In this document: positions 55,008 to 63,307 of the stretch, piece after piece
Position numbering within the stretch: position 1 is the first letter of the stretch
How the letters are laid out: each line of letters starts with the position of its first letter
Assembly (NCBI GenBank): GCA_947495055.1
Contig: CANLXO010000011.1
Coordinates: 48,187-112,186, forward strand
Direction of reading: 5' to 3'
From: an uncultured Psychrobacter sp.
Lineage (GTDB): Bacteria; Pseudomonadota; Gammaproteobacteria; Pseudomonadales; Moraxellaceae
Length of the DNA: 64,000 bases
The notes under the pieces: generated by a model
Databases searched by the model: none
What the model was told of the DNA's origin: nothing
The model's input: the letters and a program-made list of their open reading frames with translations, nothing else
Made by a program: the position numbers and the translations under genes

Positions 55008-56000
55008 CTAAGCGATTAAGGCTCGCGCATCCTGTAGACCTTTTTCCTTCAGCTTAGCCCCAGCACCGAACCATGCTGAATTAAGTCGATTGTCGGTATT
55101 CATTGCACGTCTTTCATGATCGACGTATTCAGTGATACTACAGAGCAAACCATAAGCAGTGTCTTTAGCCGCATCAAGATCGGCTCCGCGTCCTTGACCG
55201 TTAAACATCTGCATCACTTTATTCATTGCGCGAGCATTGGGAACCGCGTCTTTTTCTTTCTTAGCGCTATTAAATAAAATGATATCATTGTCCTGATCGT
55301 TGAACACACGGCTTAGGTAGTTAGCCGCTTCCGCTTGGGTGACACGGCGCTCAGATAACTGCTTCATCTCATAGATATGCTCATCCCACTGCTTAACCGA
55401 CACGCCCAATTGCTGTTTGACCTTGTCAGCATCAAAGGAGGTGCTATGCGGAACTTTGACCACACCACCACTTCCGTTAGCTAAGCTAACAGCAAGGGTG
55501 TTATTACAGACCACACGAATATTAGTGAACTGTGCTGTGGTCGCAAGCGTTCCATCACAAGCCGTTGCCAGTAAGAGATAGCCATTACTGACATCTTTGC
55601 CTTTAAGCGTTGCTGACTGCCCTGTACGAGCCAATGCCCATAATTTCTTGCCACCTTTAAGCACTCCAGCCGTCTCAAGCTCGAAATCAGACTGCTCAGT
55701 GAGATCGCGATAGAACTCTAAAATCTCACGCGGTTGTACTTCTTGATAGCGTTGACTGACGACTGATAACGGCTCTAGGTTATCACTGCGATAAAGTACC
55801 TTGTTCTCAGCGAAGGGCATGATGAGGTTATGACCTTTGTCATTGCTTGACATGTAGCTGACGTCTGAGGATTCAATACGCCAATCAAGACCTGCCTCGC
55901 GTGCCCAAACCTCTAATGGCTGCTTAGGTGATAGCTCATTGCCAAGACCATGCCAAGGGGTTTCGCCGACGTACGCCATACTTTCGATTAAATGTGCCAT
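55008..56000 (-). CDS. DUF932-domain protein
   Basis: This 330-residue protein covers the full DUF932 family (phage/plasmid-like, TIGR03299 type). The start AHLIESMAYVGETPWHGLGN and the later YRDLTEQSDFELETAGVLKGGKKLWALAR are family hallmarks, as is FTNIRVVCNNTLAVSL. Its biochemical role is unknown; it recurs beside YqaJ-type recombination genes in plasmids, phages and islands. AGGAAAA precedes the ATG. The gene is separately terminated. Confidence 0.88.
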   Translation of the reverse strand: MAHLIESMAYVGETPWHGLGNELSPKQPLEVWAREAGLDWRIESSDVSYMSSNDKGHNLIMPFAENKVLYRSDNLEPLSVVSQRYQEVQPREILEFYRDLTEQSDFELETAGVLKGGKKLWALARTGQSATLKGKDVSNGYLLLATACDGTLATTAQFTNIRVVCNNTLAVSLANGSGGVVKVPHSTSFDADKVKQQLGVSVKQWDEHIYEMKQLSERRVTQAEAANYLSRVFNDQDNDIILFNSAKKEKDAVPNARAMNKVMQMFNGQGRGADLDAAKDTAYGLLCSITEYVDHERRAMNTDNRLNSAWFGAGAKLKEKGLQDARALIA

Positions 56001-56060
56001 GAGAATTTTCCTTTTTATTGATAATTTATAACTGAATAAGTTAGAGGGTTGAGTTGAAAG

Positions 56061-56342
56061 TTAATGAAGTGAGGTGAACACATGGGAACAGTCACCACAG
56101 CGATACTGTTTATTGACTAGCATCGGTAGCGCCTGATGAGACTGAGTCATCTCTATAAGTGCTGCGACTGTTGTACCTGCAACCACGCCTATAGCAGGAT
56201 GAACTTTAAGCGACTTGCACAGACTAACGCCAAGGCTGACGAGAACCGCAGGAGACAACAGCTGGTCGATCAAATTAATACTGATGCCATTAGTCATCTC
56301 ATAGACCGCAGTTGACTGACAACATGGACAGATGGTTTTCAT
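56061..56342 (-). CDS. Small protein with CxxC pairs and a glycine-rich hydrophobic middle
   Basis: This protein has 93 residues from ATG at 56342, which has AGGAG 5 bp upstream; an upstream ATG at 56381 lacks a site. An N-terminal CPCC and a C-terminal CGDC pair could bind one zinc. Between them is a hydrophobic segment (about 27-60) that could be one or two short membrane helices with GVVAGTTVAALI. The family is not recognised. The arrangement, zinc ribbon halves around a membrane hairpin, is seen in small phage and island proteins of unknown function. Confidence 0.65.
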   Translation of the reverse strand: MKTICPCCQSTAVYEMTNGISINLIDQLLSPAVLVSLGVSLCKSLKVHPAIGVVAGTTVAALIEMTQSHQALPMLVNKQYRCGDCSHVFTSLH

Positions 56343-56364
56343 AAACACTCCTTTTATTTTGGGC

Positions 56365-56394
56365 ATAAAAAAGGCCTGCACGAGGCAGACCTTT
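56365..56394 (-). terminator. Terminator after the Gp2-like gene
   Basis: AAAGGCCTGC and GCAGACCTTT pair with one mismatch. The minus-strand tail is TTTTTTATG. Confidence 0.7.
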
Positions 56395-56505
56395 ATTGAT
56401 TAAACGTTGATTGGATTAGGCGCTTTACTAACTACTAACGCGCTATCTCATTAAAATAGTTTATATCTGAAATTACTTTGCTATGGGTTCAGTTGACTAT
56501 ACCCT

Positions 56506-57432
56506 TTAACCTTGAGTAATACCGCGAGTAAAAGTTTTCATTTTAGGTAGCTTGACCTTGAGATGTTGGTCAAGCCTGTCAGTATAGCGGTCAGTCTTAC
56601 CAGGGTCAGTGAGGTATAAGGCCGTTCTTATCGCATTCTCAACGGCTTGTTCATCATGACGACTTATCATGCCGATACCTAGTGTTCCACTCTTTTCATA
56701 AGCTCTCTTATTTGCTGGGTGGTTGCAATTATAGTAAGAGCCCAGACCATCGGTAATGCTCTCCCACTTCTCTCCTACCGCTTGACCTAGATAGGTGTCT
56801 TTCCAGCGTTTAGCACCGTTATAGATTAACAGGACATGACAATGGTAGCCATGTTCATGTCCTTGTTCTATCGCTATAGCATGGCCTACCAAGCCTTCAA
56901 AGCATGTATTTTTATTGCCTACAAAGTCTCTGAGCTTTGTCAGATGTCGACGTAAATCTTCGATATCAACTAAATGCATGGTGTCTTTTAAGTAGCCTAA
57001 ATCAACTCTGACAAATAACAGCCTAGAATACCTTCTGAATAGCTTGCGTAAATCTATTTCAAGCACCTTGCTATTACTTTTCTCTTGCTTATTCAGCTTA
57101 GTATCTTCGGCTGTAATGAGAGCTTTATAAGTGCCTAGGTAATCCATAAATTGAGCCGTATTGTAATCGTCCCACCTCTGAGCTTGCGAGTATGGGTCAG
57201 CCATTACTTTTTCAGCACTATGTTTGAATGCTTCAACAGTTTGTGCGTACTCCAATGTGGGATCGTAATCGTCTAGCAAGGGTAAATACAAATTCGATAG
57301 CTGAACGCTGACTTGACTGATATCGATATCATCAAACAGCACATCTCTGACTAATAAATCGATAGTACTAATAAGCTTGGATTGATGGATATGACATGAG
57401 ACTACTCCTATGAATGAGAACGGATTGTTCAT
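56506..57432 (-). CDS. YagK/YfjJ-type, inovirus Gp2-like replication protein
   Basis: This 308-residue protein has a C-terminal half resembling the YagK/YfjJ domain of inovirus Gp2 and island replicases. The paired histidines in HEHGYHCHVLLIYNG resemble the HUH metal site of rolling-circle initiators. YLGQAVGEKW and GMISRHDEQAVENAI with TALYLTDPG are further family features. The nicking tyrosine cannot be assigned with certainty. It probably initiates replication of the excised element. It reads away from the AT-rich spacer 57433-57869, which may contain the origin. Confidence 0.8.
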   Translation of the reverse strand: MNNPFSFIGVVSCHIHQSKLISTIDLLVRDVLFDDIDISQVSVQLSNLYLPLLDDYDPTLEYAQTVEAFKHSAEKVMADPYSQAQRWDDYNTAQFMDYLGTYKALITAEDTKLNKQEKSNSKVLEIDLRKLFRRYSRLLFVRVDLGYLKDTMHLVDIEDLRRHLTKLRDFVGNKNTCFEGLVGHAIAIEQGHEHGYHCHVLLIYNGAKRWKDTYLGQAVGEKWESITDGLGSYYNCNHPANKRAYEKSGTLGIGMISRHDEQAVENAIRTALYLTDPGKTDRYTDRLDQHLKVKLPKMKTFTRGITQG

Positions 57433-57869
57433 AGAGTAGGGTCTAGTAGTATTTTTTTATGTTGATCAGATAATAGTATTAATCAATAACATAGATACCA
57501 ACTATACATGAAAAATTTGGAAGCAGAGTTTCTAGTGTTTTGTCATCAACTGGATACTGGGTTTTCAGGCTTTTTGAGTGATGAAAATCGGGATGGAGTT
57601 AGCTGAATTATTGCATCAAGTCAGAAGACAATAAAATATCAAAGTTAAGAATTGTCAAACAATACACTAGCAGCAACTAAGTTAACCAGTGATAATAAAT
57701 CGCATTTATACTAAAATACTCCCAAATAAGCTATATAGCCCAATAATACAAGATAACTTACATAATAATCATTACTAAAATATTACTGTATCATCATTCT
57801 TATATGATTAAACTAATAGTAAATTATAGTATAATTATTACTTAAATATTAATAATTTAGAGTGTAACA
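57433..57869. other. AT-rich divergent spacer
   Basis: This 437-bp spacer is strongly AT-rich. TACTAAAATA(C/T)T occurs at 57709 and 57773. It should contain promoters for the Gp2-like gene and the unknown gene to the right, and it is a candidate origin region. There is no coding signal. Confidence 0.5.
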
Positions 57870-58958
57870 ATGACTACTAGAGACGATGGACAATTAAATA
57901 ATGATTATATTAAATCGAAAATTAAAGACTTATCACCTAGGTTGCTGTATGTATTAATGACGGAAGTATCTCTCAATAAGTCACAGAGCATTTCTGTTAT
58001 TGATGTGGATTATTTAAGCCGAAAAATAGCAAAACTTAATATAATTTCTGAAGACTTAGATAGCTACATTGATATAGCACATAATCATGTACTCGACGAT
58101 AAAACAGTAGACTGGATATTTAAAAGCTTGAGAGTAGTATTATGGTTTGATAACTACCTTAAGAGAAGTAAACCACATTATCTTTCTCCTTACATTTTAG
58201 AATTCCAACCTATTGTACGTACAACCTATATAGATGATTGCCTGAAAGAATTTGATACATGCTACATATTAATAAGAGAAGAAGCCAATGACATAGATGA
58301 TGACCGATCAATGAGTGATGGTAGATATGTAAGGGTTATGAAACCACGAGATGTAGGCAGACAGGTTTATGATAGGAGTACCAATTTATCTGCTAGACCT
58401 GTTAGAGAGCCATACAATACAAATAGTACTAGTAACCGTCATAACCCTACCCTGCATGTAAATAAACACACACAACAGTTTGAACGGAAATCAGAATTCA
58501 TAACTTATGCTAAAACTGATTATACTAACTGTAGAACGCCGAATAAGCACCTAGAATGGTTGGACAAAAAGAATGAAGAACAGCTAATGTGGGCACAAGA
58601 ATATCTACTTTCACAAGGGCTACTTTTACAACCAAATTCGCTTTTAATAGATAGTTTAGATGATTTATACGATCAAATTTGTGCTTCTCTCGACATTATA
58701 GATACAGGGTTAGGTTATAATAGCACCACATATGAAATATCAGGTATGAGTCTGGAAAAGAAAGAGATTATCAGAAAGATGCGTGGTGCTTGGAGTCAAA
58801 AGAAGTTTCGTGATAAAAAGGATGCTGAGTCTGCTCTTGAATACGTTTTGAACAGAAGGCACATAAATAAGCTAAAAAAATTAGCTAGCGAGTATGGAGT
58901 AAGTAGCGCAGAGTATCTTCAGCAACTGATTGATGAAGCTTATAATAGTACTGAATAA
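57870..58958 (+). CDS. Unknown protein next to attR
   Basis: This 362-residue protein of unknown family lies on the opposite strand to the mobility genes. The N-terminal 130 residues look helical and acidic (LSPRLLYVLMTEVSLNK). A polar, Asn- and Arg-rich linker spans about 145-225. The C-terminal 70 residues are basic with RGAWSQKKFRDKK, then RHINKLKKLASEYG and SSAEYLQQLIDEAY, which resembles a ribbon-helix-helix DNA-binding end. The gene is AT-rich relative to the chromosome. It could be a regulator or a defence gene. Confidence 0.7.
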   Translation: MTTRDDGQLNNDYIKSKIKDLSPRLLYVLMTEVSLNKSQSISVIDVDYLSRKIAKLNIISEDLDSYIDIAHNHVLDDKTVDWIFKSLRVVLWFDNYLKRSKPHYLSPYILEFQPIVRTTYIDDCLKEFDTCYILIREEANDIDDDRSMSDGRYVRVMKPRDVGRQVYDRSTNLSARPVREPYNTNSTSNRHNPTLHVNKHTQQFERKSEFITYAKTDYTNCRTPNKHLEWLDKKNEEQLMWAQEYLLSQGLLLQPNSLLIDSLDDLYDQICASLDIIDTGLGYNSTTYEISGMSLEKKEIIRKMRGAWSQKKFRDKKDAESALEYVLNRRHINKLKKLASEYGVSSAEYLQQLIDEAYNSTE

Positions 58959-58991
58959 AAAATAGTAGTAGTAATATGAAAAGTGAATTCC

Positions 58992-59012
58992 ATGTACACT
59001 GCTATGTACACT
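58992..59012. promoter_or_regulatory. Candidate integrase arm-type sites, right end
   Basis: ATGTACACT at 58992 and 59004, separated by 3 bp, gives the same spacing as at the left end. Confidence 0.6.
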
Positions 59013-59070
59013 AAATAACATTCAACTTAAAAAGTTCAATAAAATCAATATCTTAATATACGTATATCGT

Positions 59071-59090
59071 TCCGGCTCCGGGTACCATTA
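59071..59090. repeat. attR core (20-bp direct repeat)
   Basis: An exact copy of the last bases of tRNA-Leu plus ATTA. Upstream sequence shows no tRNA, so this is the duplicated fragment left by integration. Confidence 0.9.
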
Positions 59091-59100
59091 TAGCAGTACT

Positions 59101-59137
59101 AAAAACACCGCAAATCGTTATGATTTGCGGTGTTTTT
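59101..59137 (+). terminator. Original tRNA-Leu terminator, displaced by the element
   Basis: AAACACCGCAAATC and GATTTGCGGTGTTTTT form a 14-bp stem with a 5-nt loop. It starts 10 bp after attR. Confidence 0.85.
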
Positions 59138-59174
59138 GTTTGTGTAAGCTATCAAAATGTTCGGTTTAAACGTC

Positions 59175-59325
59175 ATATAGTGAGTCCTAAATAAAAAGAG
59201 TACAGCTTTTACGGCGTGCTACTGGTATAAATTTTCTTTGCTTGCTGTGCGACTCCGTCACTCCAGATGCTGCACAAAATTCATCCCAGTAGCACTGTAT
59301 TTATTTTATAGTGGATCGACTATAT
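59175..59325. mobile_element. MITE-like inverted-repeat element
   Basis: This 151-bp non-coding unit has ends that are imperfect inverted repeats: ATATAGTGAGTCC at the left, and ATATAGTCGATCC when the right end is reversed. Inner arms GTGCTACTGG (59216) and CCAGTAGCAC (59286) are perfect complements. It looks like a miniature transposable element or a dispersed intergenic repeat. Copies elsewhere in the genome would confirm this. Confidence 0.55.
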
Positions 59326-59361
59326 TAAGAGGCAATTAAACCAATAGTATATCTGCTCTGT

Positions 59362-62300
59362 CTAAACCACTTTATGCTTCTTAAAGTTCTCAGCCTGCTC
59401 GAATATCTCCTTGTAGACCTCTTTTGAATCCACAGGGGGATAGCCCCACGCGTCGAGCAATACCATCAAGTCAAACTGTAGCTCCGCTTTGATGTCATCA
59501 CGCTTGTTCCAATCGGTGTATTTAGCCTTCTCATCGATGAGCTTTTTTACCTCTTTTGACAGCGCCACCAGCTTATCTTCTGGATAGGTAAAGTCATACT
59601 TATGCGCCAGTGATAGCAGAATGTCATAAAAGGCTTTTTCTTCAAAGTCGATACCCATCTCGCCAAAGGACGCCATCTCTGCGCGCAGCTCGTTATACAT
59701 TTTTATAATCTCATCGGAGAAGTCGCTAATCACCTTTGGTTGTAGCACATCTTGCTCATCACGGTCGTTATATTTTTCGATCAAAGCATTCATCTGTTTA
59801 CTAAAATCAACGCCCTTTACCTTGTTGGTTTTTTTCAGCTCACCAATAGCTTTTGCCAGTAGCTGTTGTAGTAGCTCAAGCTTGGTATTGGGCTGCTTGA
59901 TCGCCTCAAGCTTGGCTAGATAATCTTCATCGAAGATGTCAATCGCGCCGTCTGTACCATCACCACCCAGCTTAAAGAGCTCTTCTACCCCATCACTCAT
60001 CAGCGCGTCTTTCACCAGATCACGCACCTTTTGATTCATCTGTTCGGTATCAGGCGCGCCGCCAGTGGTGATTTTAAAGATGATGGTACGTATAGCTAGG
60101 TAGTAATGAATCTTGTCCTTGTGTGCCTTTGTGAGCGCCTCACTACCTACGCAAATGTCATAGGCAGATTTCAGACGCTTGGCTAAATCCATAAAGCGTT
60201 TTTCTAGCTTTTTAGATTGCAGGGCAAAGTCAGCCGCCGCGTTTAAGCAGTTGAGCTGCTCTAGTGGCGTGCCGTTGAAATAAGAATAAGAGTCAAACTT
60301 ATGATAGACGGTATCGAGTAGGTTTAAATGATCTTTGACTACCACCACTGACTTTTGAATGTCTTCCAAGTTTTGAACCTGGCCGCCGGTATAATGTGAG
60401 AGCGCTAGGTTCATCTGCTTTTTGATGCCGATGTAATCGACCACTAAGCCGCTTTCTTTTCCTTCAAACTTACGATTGACTCGTGAGATGGTTTGAATCA
60501 GGCTGTGCTTTTGCAGCGGTTTATCAATATAGATGGTATCTAAAAATGGCACGTCAAAGCCTGTGAGCCACATATCAACGACGATAGCGATCTTAAAGTT
60601 GGACTTGCCGTTCTTAAACTGACGATCCAGCTCTTTGCGATAGTCTTTATTACCCAGATTATCCCACAGCTTTTTGGGATCATCTGGACTGCGGGTCATG
60701 ATCATTTTGACGCGTTCCATAGGCATAACTTTTTTCTTCTCGCTCTCTGACAAGATTGAGCCTTCCTCGCATGCTCGCACCTCATCCCATTCAGGACGCA
60801 GCGCTATGATGTCTTTATAGAGCTGATAGGCGGCCACGCGGCTACTACAGACGAACATCGCCTTGCCCTTTTGGGTGGTGCCCTCGCTTACTCGCGCTTC
60901 ATAATGCTGCACGAAGTCTTCAGCGATGGCTCTAATGCGATCAGGATCACCCAAAATGGTCGACATACTCGCCATGGCTTTTTTGCTCTTGTCGACCTGA
61001 TACTCATTTGCGCCCGACTCTACGCTATGGGTATAGTATTTTTCGACTTCATCAAGCTGTTTGCCATCAAGTAGCACTTTGGCGGCGCGACCTTCATAGA
61101 CGATACGCACGGTGATCTCATCGAATACCGACTCAACCATGGTGTAGCTATCAATGACTGGACCGAAGACATCAAGGGTGGCATCAATCGGTGTACCCGT
61201 GAAGCCCACGTAGGTGGCATTGGGCAATGAATCATGTAGGTACTTAGCGAAGCCGTAGGTCTTTTTGACCCCATCTTCGGTGACGGTGATCTTCTGCTGG
61301 AGATTAATTTGGCTGCGGTGCGCTTCATCTGAGATACAGATAACGTTGGTACGCTCTGTGAGTAGAGCTAAGTCTTCGGTGAACTTATGAATGGTGGTCA
61401 AGAACACACCGCCACTTCTGCGCCCTTTCAGCTTCTCTCGTAGCTCAGCACGACTTTCGACACTGATGATTTCCTCATCACCGATATAGGTCTTAGCATT
61501 GGTAAAGGTTTTGGATAACTGATCATCTAAGTCGGTGCGATCAGTGATTAAAATAATAGTCGGGCTACCCAGCGCCGCGTCTTTCATCAACAAACGCGTG
61601 AGAAATAGCATAGTGTAGCTCTTACCACAGCCCGTCGCGCCAAAGTACGTCCCACCCTTGCCATCACGTACAGCATCGCTCTCATCAACCTTGCCGTTTG
61701 CATCTAGCACTTTCATATGGCGCTTAATATTATCAAACAGTTTGGTGGTCGCATAATACTGCGGATAACGACAAACGATTTTGTCGTCCTTGCTAGACGT
61801 GTCAGGTACATAGATAAAGTTGCGAATGACATCGAGCAGGCGCGCTTTATCAAATAAGCCGCTGATCATGGTCAAAAGGGAATGGATACCGTCTTTCTCT
61901 AACTTCTCATCGCCTGTGACTTTGCGCCAAGAGTAGTAGAACTCGTAAGGCGTAAAGAAGGAACCCATCTTTGAGTTGACCCCATCGCTAATGACGCATA
62001 GCGCGTTATATTTAAACAGCTCTGGGATATCGCGCTTATAACGGCTGTTCAGCTGATCGTAAGCATTAGACAAAGTGGCGTCTTCACGGATACTGCTCTT
62101 AAACTCAAACACCACCAGTGGTAAGCCATTGATATAGAGAATGGCGTCGGGAATACGGGTCTCAAAGCCTTGTATCGCCATTTGGCTGACGATGCGAAAG
62201 CGGTTGTTATCGAGTGCCTGATAATCTATCAGCTGGATGTATAAGTCTTTTTGGGTATGGTCTTCGCGCTTGAGTAAAAATCCATCGGCGATCCATTTCA

Positions 62301-62559
62301 TAACGGCTTTATTGGTATCATACAGATCGGATGCAGGCAGGTAGTCGAGCTTATGGATGATGGCGTCGATCTCATAGTCAGTGATTGAGTCGGCTTGATA
62401 ACGGGTCGCTAGAAACGCACGAAGATCGGACTTGATGAGCACGTCATCAGGATTACGACCAGTCTCAAGACTAAGTGCCGCGCCTAGGCTGTGCGGATAG
62501 CCTTCAGCTGCTAATAGCTCGATAATGGCTTGCTCAAGTCTGTCTTCGGTGAATTTCAA
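59362..62559 (-). CDS. hsdR: Type I restriction enzyme, HsdR subunit
   Basis: This 1065-residue motor and nuclease subunit has an N-terminal PD-(D/E)XK nuclease (Asp 138 in RIPDAILYI, EFK at 152-154). The helicase core has GATGCGKS (307-314), DEAH (411-414) and GFTGTPID. The C-terminal half is helical and typical of HsdR. The start is TTG at 62559 with AAGGA 7 bp upstream. hsdM and hsdS are not downstream; the upstream side holds a RAYT gene and REP repeats. Partner genes, if present, must lie beyond 64000. The frame is intact. Confidence 0.93.
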   Translation of the reverse strand: MKFTEDRLEQAIIELLAAEGYPHSLGAALSLETGRNPDDVLIKSDLRAFLATRYQADSITDYEIDAIIHKLDYLPASDLYDTNKAVMKWIADGFLLKREDHTQKDLYIQLIDYQALDNNRFRIVSQMAIQGFETRIPDAILYINGLPLVVFEFKSSIREDATLSNAYDQLNSRYKRDIPELFKYNALCVISDGVNSKMGSFFTPYEFYYSWRKVTGDEKLEKDGIHSLLTMISGLFDKARLLDVIRNFIYVPDTSSKDDKIVCRYPQYYATTKLFDNIKRHMKVLDANGKVDESDAVRDGKGGTYFGATGCGKSYTMLFLTRLLMKDAALGSPTIILITDRTDLDDQLSKTFTNAKTYIGDEEIISVESRAELREKLKGRRSGGVFLTTIHKFTEDLALLTERTNVICISDEAHRSQINLQQKITVTEDGVKKTYGFAKYLHDSLPNATYVGFTGTPIDATLDVFGPVIDSYTMVESVFDEITVRIVYEGRAAKVLLDGKQLDEVEKYYTHSVESGANEYQVDKSKKAMASMSTILGDPDRIRAIAEDFVQHYEARVSEGTTQKGKAMFVCSSRVAAYQLYKDIIALRPEWDEVRACEEGSILSESEKKKVMPMERVKMIMTRSPDDPKKLWDNLGNKDYRKELDRQFKNGKSNFKIAIVVDMWLTGFDVPFLDTIYIDKPLQKHSLIQTISRVNRKFEGKESGLVVDYIGIKKQMNLALSHYTGGQVQNLEDIQKSVVVVKDHLNLLDTVYHKFDSYSYFNGTPLEQLNCLNAAADFALQSKKLEKRFMDLAKRLKSAYDICVGSEALTKAHKDKIHYYLAIRTIIFKITTGGAPDTEQMNQKVRDLVKDALMSDGVEELFKLGGDGTDGAIDIFDEDYLAKLEAIKQPNTKLELLQQLLAKAIGELKKTNKVKGVDFSKQMNALIEKYNDRDEQDVLQPKVISDFSDEIIKMYNELRAEMASFGEMGIDFEEKAFYDILLSLAHKYDFTYPEDKLVALSKEVKKLIDEKAKYTDWNKRDDIKAELQFDLMVLLDAWGYPPVDSKEVYKEIFEQAENFKKHKVV

Positions 62560-62580
62560 TGAGGCGTCCTTTTTAATATT

Positions 62581-62694
62581 TTGGTGCGTGAAACGAAACT
62601 CTATAAAACCATCTTAAACCTGAATCACATGTAGGGTGCTTTTTAAGCACCGTTTAAAGTTTGAAATCTTATGGATGGTTCGTTGAACGCACCC
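62581..62694. repeat. REP-like palindromes downstream of the RAYT gene
   Basis: GGTGCGTGAAACGA at about 62583, GTAGGGTGCTTTTTAAGCACCG at 62631 and GTTGAACGCACCCTAC at about 62682 belong to the same family as the tandem array at 63362-64000. They end 22 bp before the hsdR start. Confidence 0.8.
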
Positions 62695-62752
62695 TACAAG
62701 AATGTTCAATTTACTAATATTTTTTTGTGATAAATTGCCCTACAAAAACATC

Positions 62753-63307
62753 TTACTCTAAATTATTAGCAAATTTTGTTGGAAGTTCGATGACCTCTTT
62801 TCCCCAATCCACTGGATAGTAACCCTCTTTTACATAACGGTGAAAGCTAGAATATTGCCAATCACTTACCCTTTTAACCAGTCCATGTTTGACAGGATTG
62901 TAGTGCAAATAATTCATATGATTTATAAAATCCTCTTCGCTATGAATTTGATGTTCATAAAAGCGGCGCTGCCACAATCCCTTCTCGTTTCTATTAACCT
63001 TTGAAGTACTTAAGTCATCTGATGCCAGATGATATTGCGGGCAAGCCCTTGTTGTAAGGCGCTTTATACGTGACCAGCATTGACTATAGTTAGTATCCTC
63101 GTCTGTCATCTGCCAAATACAATGTAAATGATCAGGCAACTGTACCCATGCCAAAATTTCAAAAGGATATTGCTGCTGAACTGTTTTTATACTTGCTTTA
63201 AAGGCTTTCAAAAAGTCATCTTTACAAAATATTGACCGTCTTTCATACGCAACCAATGTAAAAAAGTAGGTCGCGCCTTTAGTGTATGAGCGTATATATT
63301 GTGGCAC
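62753..63307 (-). CDS. REP-associated tyrosine transposase (RAYT)
   Basis: This 184-residue Y1/TnpA_REP transposase nicks single-stranded palindromic DNA. Motifs in order are YFFTLVAYERR, the HUH metal site in LPDHLHCIWQ, GLWQRRFYEHQI and YLHYNPVKHGLV with the catalytic Tyr region. The start is GTG at 63307 with an AGG at loose spacing. It is bracketed by REP-like repeats on both sides, the usual arrangement for RAYT loci, in which one immobile transposase is linked to many short palindromes. Confidence 0.9.
   Translation of the reverse strand: MPQYIRSYTKGATYFFTLVAYERRSIFCKDDFLKAFKASIKTVQQQYPFEILAWVQLPDHLHCIWQMTDEDTNYSQCWSRIKRLTTRACPQYHLASDDLSTSKVNRNEKGLWQRRFYEHQIHSEEDFINHMNYLHYNPVKHGLVKRVSDWQYSSFHRYVKEGYYPVDWGKEVIELPTKFANNLE

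Larger units (their letters stand above)
36772..59090. mobile_element. 22.3-kb integrative element in tRNA-Leu(UAA) with defence cargo
   Basis: The element is bounded by the 20-bp att repeat. A P4-type integrase gene lies directly inside the tRNA end. Next come a defence-type cargo (helicase, DUF4391, type III Mod and Res, MoxR and LRAT-vWA genes) and then a module of AlpA-like, directionality-factor-like, YqaJ, DUF932 and Gp2/YagK-like genes. There are no capsid, tail, terminase, relaxase or conjugation genes. This composition resembles P4-like satellites or small genomic islands. The original tRNA terminator lies just beyond attR at 59101-59137. Confidence 0.9.
58959..59361. other. Right junction region of the element
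   Basis: This 403-bp stretch contains the right arm-type repeats (58992-59012), the attR core (59071-59090), the displaced tRNA-Leu terminator (59101-59137) and a MITE-like element (59175-59325). No gene is present. Confidence 0.7.

Noticed and set aside
36772-59090. Complete prophage
   Set aside because: No terminase, portal, capsid, tail or lysis genes are visible; the content fits a satellite or island better.
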